Positions 63,192 through 64,000 of a stretch of 64,000 nt of DNA are shown one piece after another (within the stretch, counting starts at the first letter, position 1; the number at the start of each line of letters is the position of its first letter). The notes under the pieces are model-generated. The model made no database searches and had not been told where the DNA came from. It worked only from the letters and a program-made list of their open reading frames with translations. The translations under genes were made by a program, and so were the position numbers. The stretch spans positions 186,001 to 250,000 of the forward strand of contig VERI01000002.1 of NCBI GenBank assembly GCA_018882785.1, in the 5' to 3' direction. The DNA comes from Burkholderiaceae bacterium. Lineage in GTDB: Bacteria; Pseudomonadota; Gammaproteobacteria; Burkholderiales; Burkholderiaceae_A.

Positions 63192-63998
63192 CTAAGACCC
63201 CTGAAACCTCGGCGTACGTTTCTCTAAAAATGCCTGCCGTCCCTCGCGATAGTCCTGGCTATCGCTCGCCTGGCGAATTCTTCGTTCAGCCTCGGCAGCA
63301 TCAAGCCCAGCGAGAGACAGCGCCATCGAGTTCAGCATGAACTTTGCCCCTGACTGGGTCAGAGGGGCCTGCTGAATCATCTGTTGCGCAAAACGGCGTG
63401 CTGCCGCCATCGGGTCCTGTGCCAGCGGTGCCGGACGGCGCTTAAACCAGCCCAGCCAGCCTGCGCTGTCGCTGGGTGTCGCTTCCTCCCGGTGATCAAT
63501 AAACCCCCAGCGCAGGGCATCGTCTGCACCGAACCGTTGTGCTGAAAATAAAATTTGCTTGGCCCGCGTCACACCCACGAGGGCCAGAAGCTTCGCGGTC
63601 CCATTAACGCCATAGACGATCGAAAGCCTTCCAGCGGGGATTCCGAAGACAGCATCCGCGGCCGCCATTCGAAAGTCACACGACATGGCCAGATGCGCGC
63701 CACCGCCCAGGCAATAGCCCGAGATCACAGCAATCGTGGGCTTGGGCAGTTGGAAGATCGCCGAACAGCAGGCGTCCACCGCAACTTCATAGTCTCTGCT
63801 TTGCTGTGCGTTATCGCGGACTGACTCAAATTCCGCGATATCGGCACCCGCACAGAAATTTCCTCCTGCCCCAGTCAGAATCACCACACGCACCTGTCTG
63901 TCTTTACCCAGATCGTCGAAGATCTGAGCAAGACGCTTCCACATCTGCAGGCTCATCGCGTTTTTCACGGCAGGACGATTCAGGGTCACGATGGCCAT
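63192..63998 (-). CDS. crotonase family protein, possibly truncated by window end
   Basis: TGAGGNFCAGADIAEF oxyanion-hole motif, GYCLGGGAHLAMSCDFRMAAADAVFGIPAGRLSIVYGVNGTAKL. Confidence 0.9.
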   Translation of the reverse strand: MAIVTLNRPAVKNAMSLQMWKRLAQIFDDLGKDRQVRVVILTGAGGNFCAGADIAEFESVRDNAQQSRDYEVAVDACCSAIFQLPKPTIAVISGYCLGGGAHLAMSCDFRMAAADAVFGIPAGRLSIVYGVNGTAKLLALVGVTRAKQILFSAQRFGADDALRWGFIDHREEATPSDSAGWLGWFKRRPAPLAQDPMAAARRFAQQMIQQAPLTQSGAKFMLNSMALSLAGLDAAEAERRIRQASDSQDYREGRQAFLEKRTPRFQGS

Positions 63999-64000
63999 GC

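Overview
The window is GC-rich, gene-dense chromosomal DNA that looks betaproteobacterial (Burkholderiales-like), judged from gene content and order. I see no phage, IS element, CRISPR array, tRNA or rRNA. The left and middle parts (about 1-47 kb) are mostly core metabolism and stress functions: the end of a beta-oxidation operon with fadD, fpr, PPK2, a P-II-like protein beside a CusABC/CzcCBA-type RND efflux operon, a rubrerythrin/Fe-S/DUF3501/DUF2237 operon, thiosulfate rhodanese/YeeE, tkt-gap-pyk-fba-purC::purE-purK-sua5, rsmE, split chrA, maeB, a YdiJ-like oxidase with an aminotransferase, dacB, groESL with CIRCE, pyrF and ABC-2 transporters. The right part (about 47.6-64 kb) is an accessory catabolic island. 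It holds AraC and MarR regulators, two acyl-CoA ligases, two crotonase-family proteins, an HpaB-type flavin monooxygenase with a flavin reductase, DUF2848, cupin, amidase, SDR, and a three-subunit molybdenum hydroxylase with an MBL lactonase-like gene translationally coupled between its subunits. Main items for follow-up: (i) this island as a candidate undescribed aromatic or heterocyclic acid pathway, (ii) a bacterial PurC-PurE fusion, (iii) the P-II/RND pairing, (iv) the rubrerythrin/DUF3501 operon, and (v) two small ORFs missing from the supplied ORF track. All functional calls come from motif and family recognition by eye; no database search was run.
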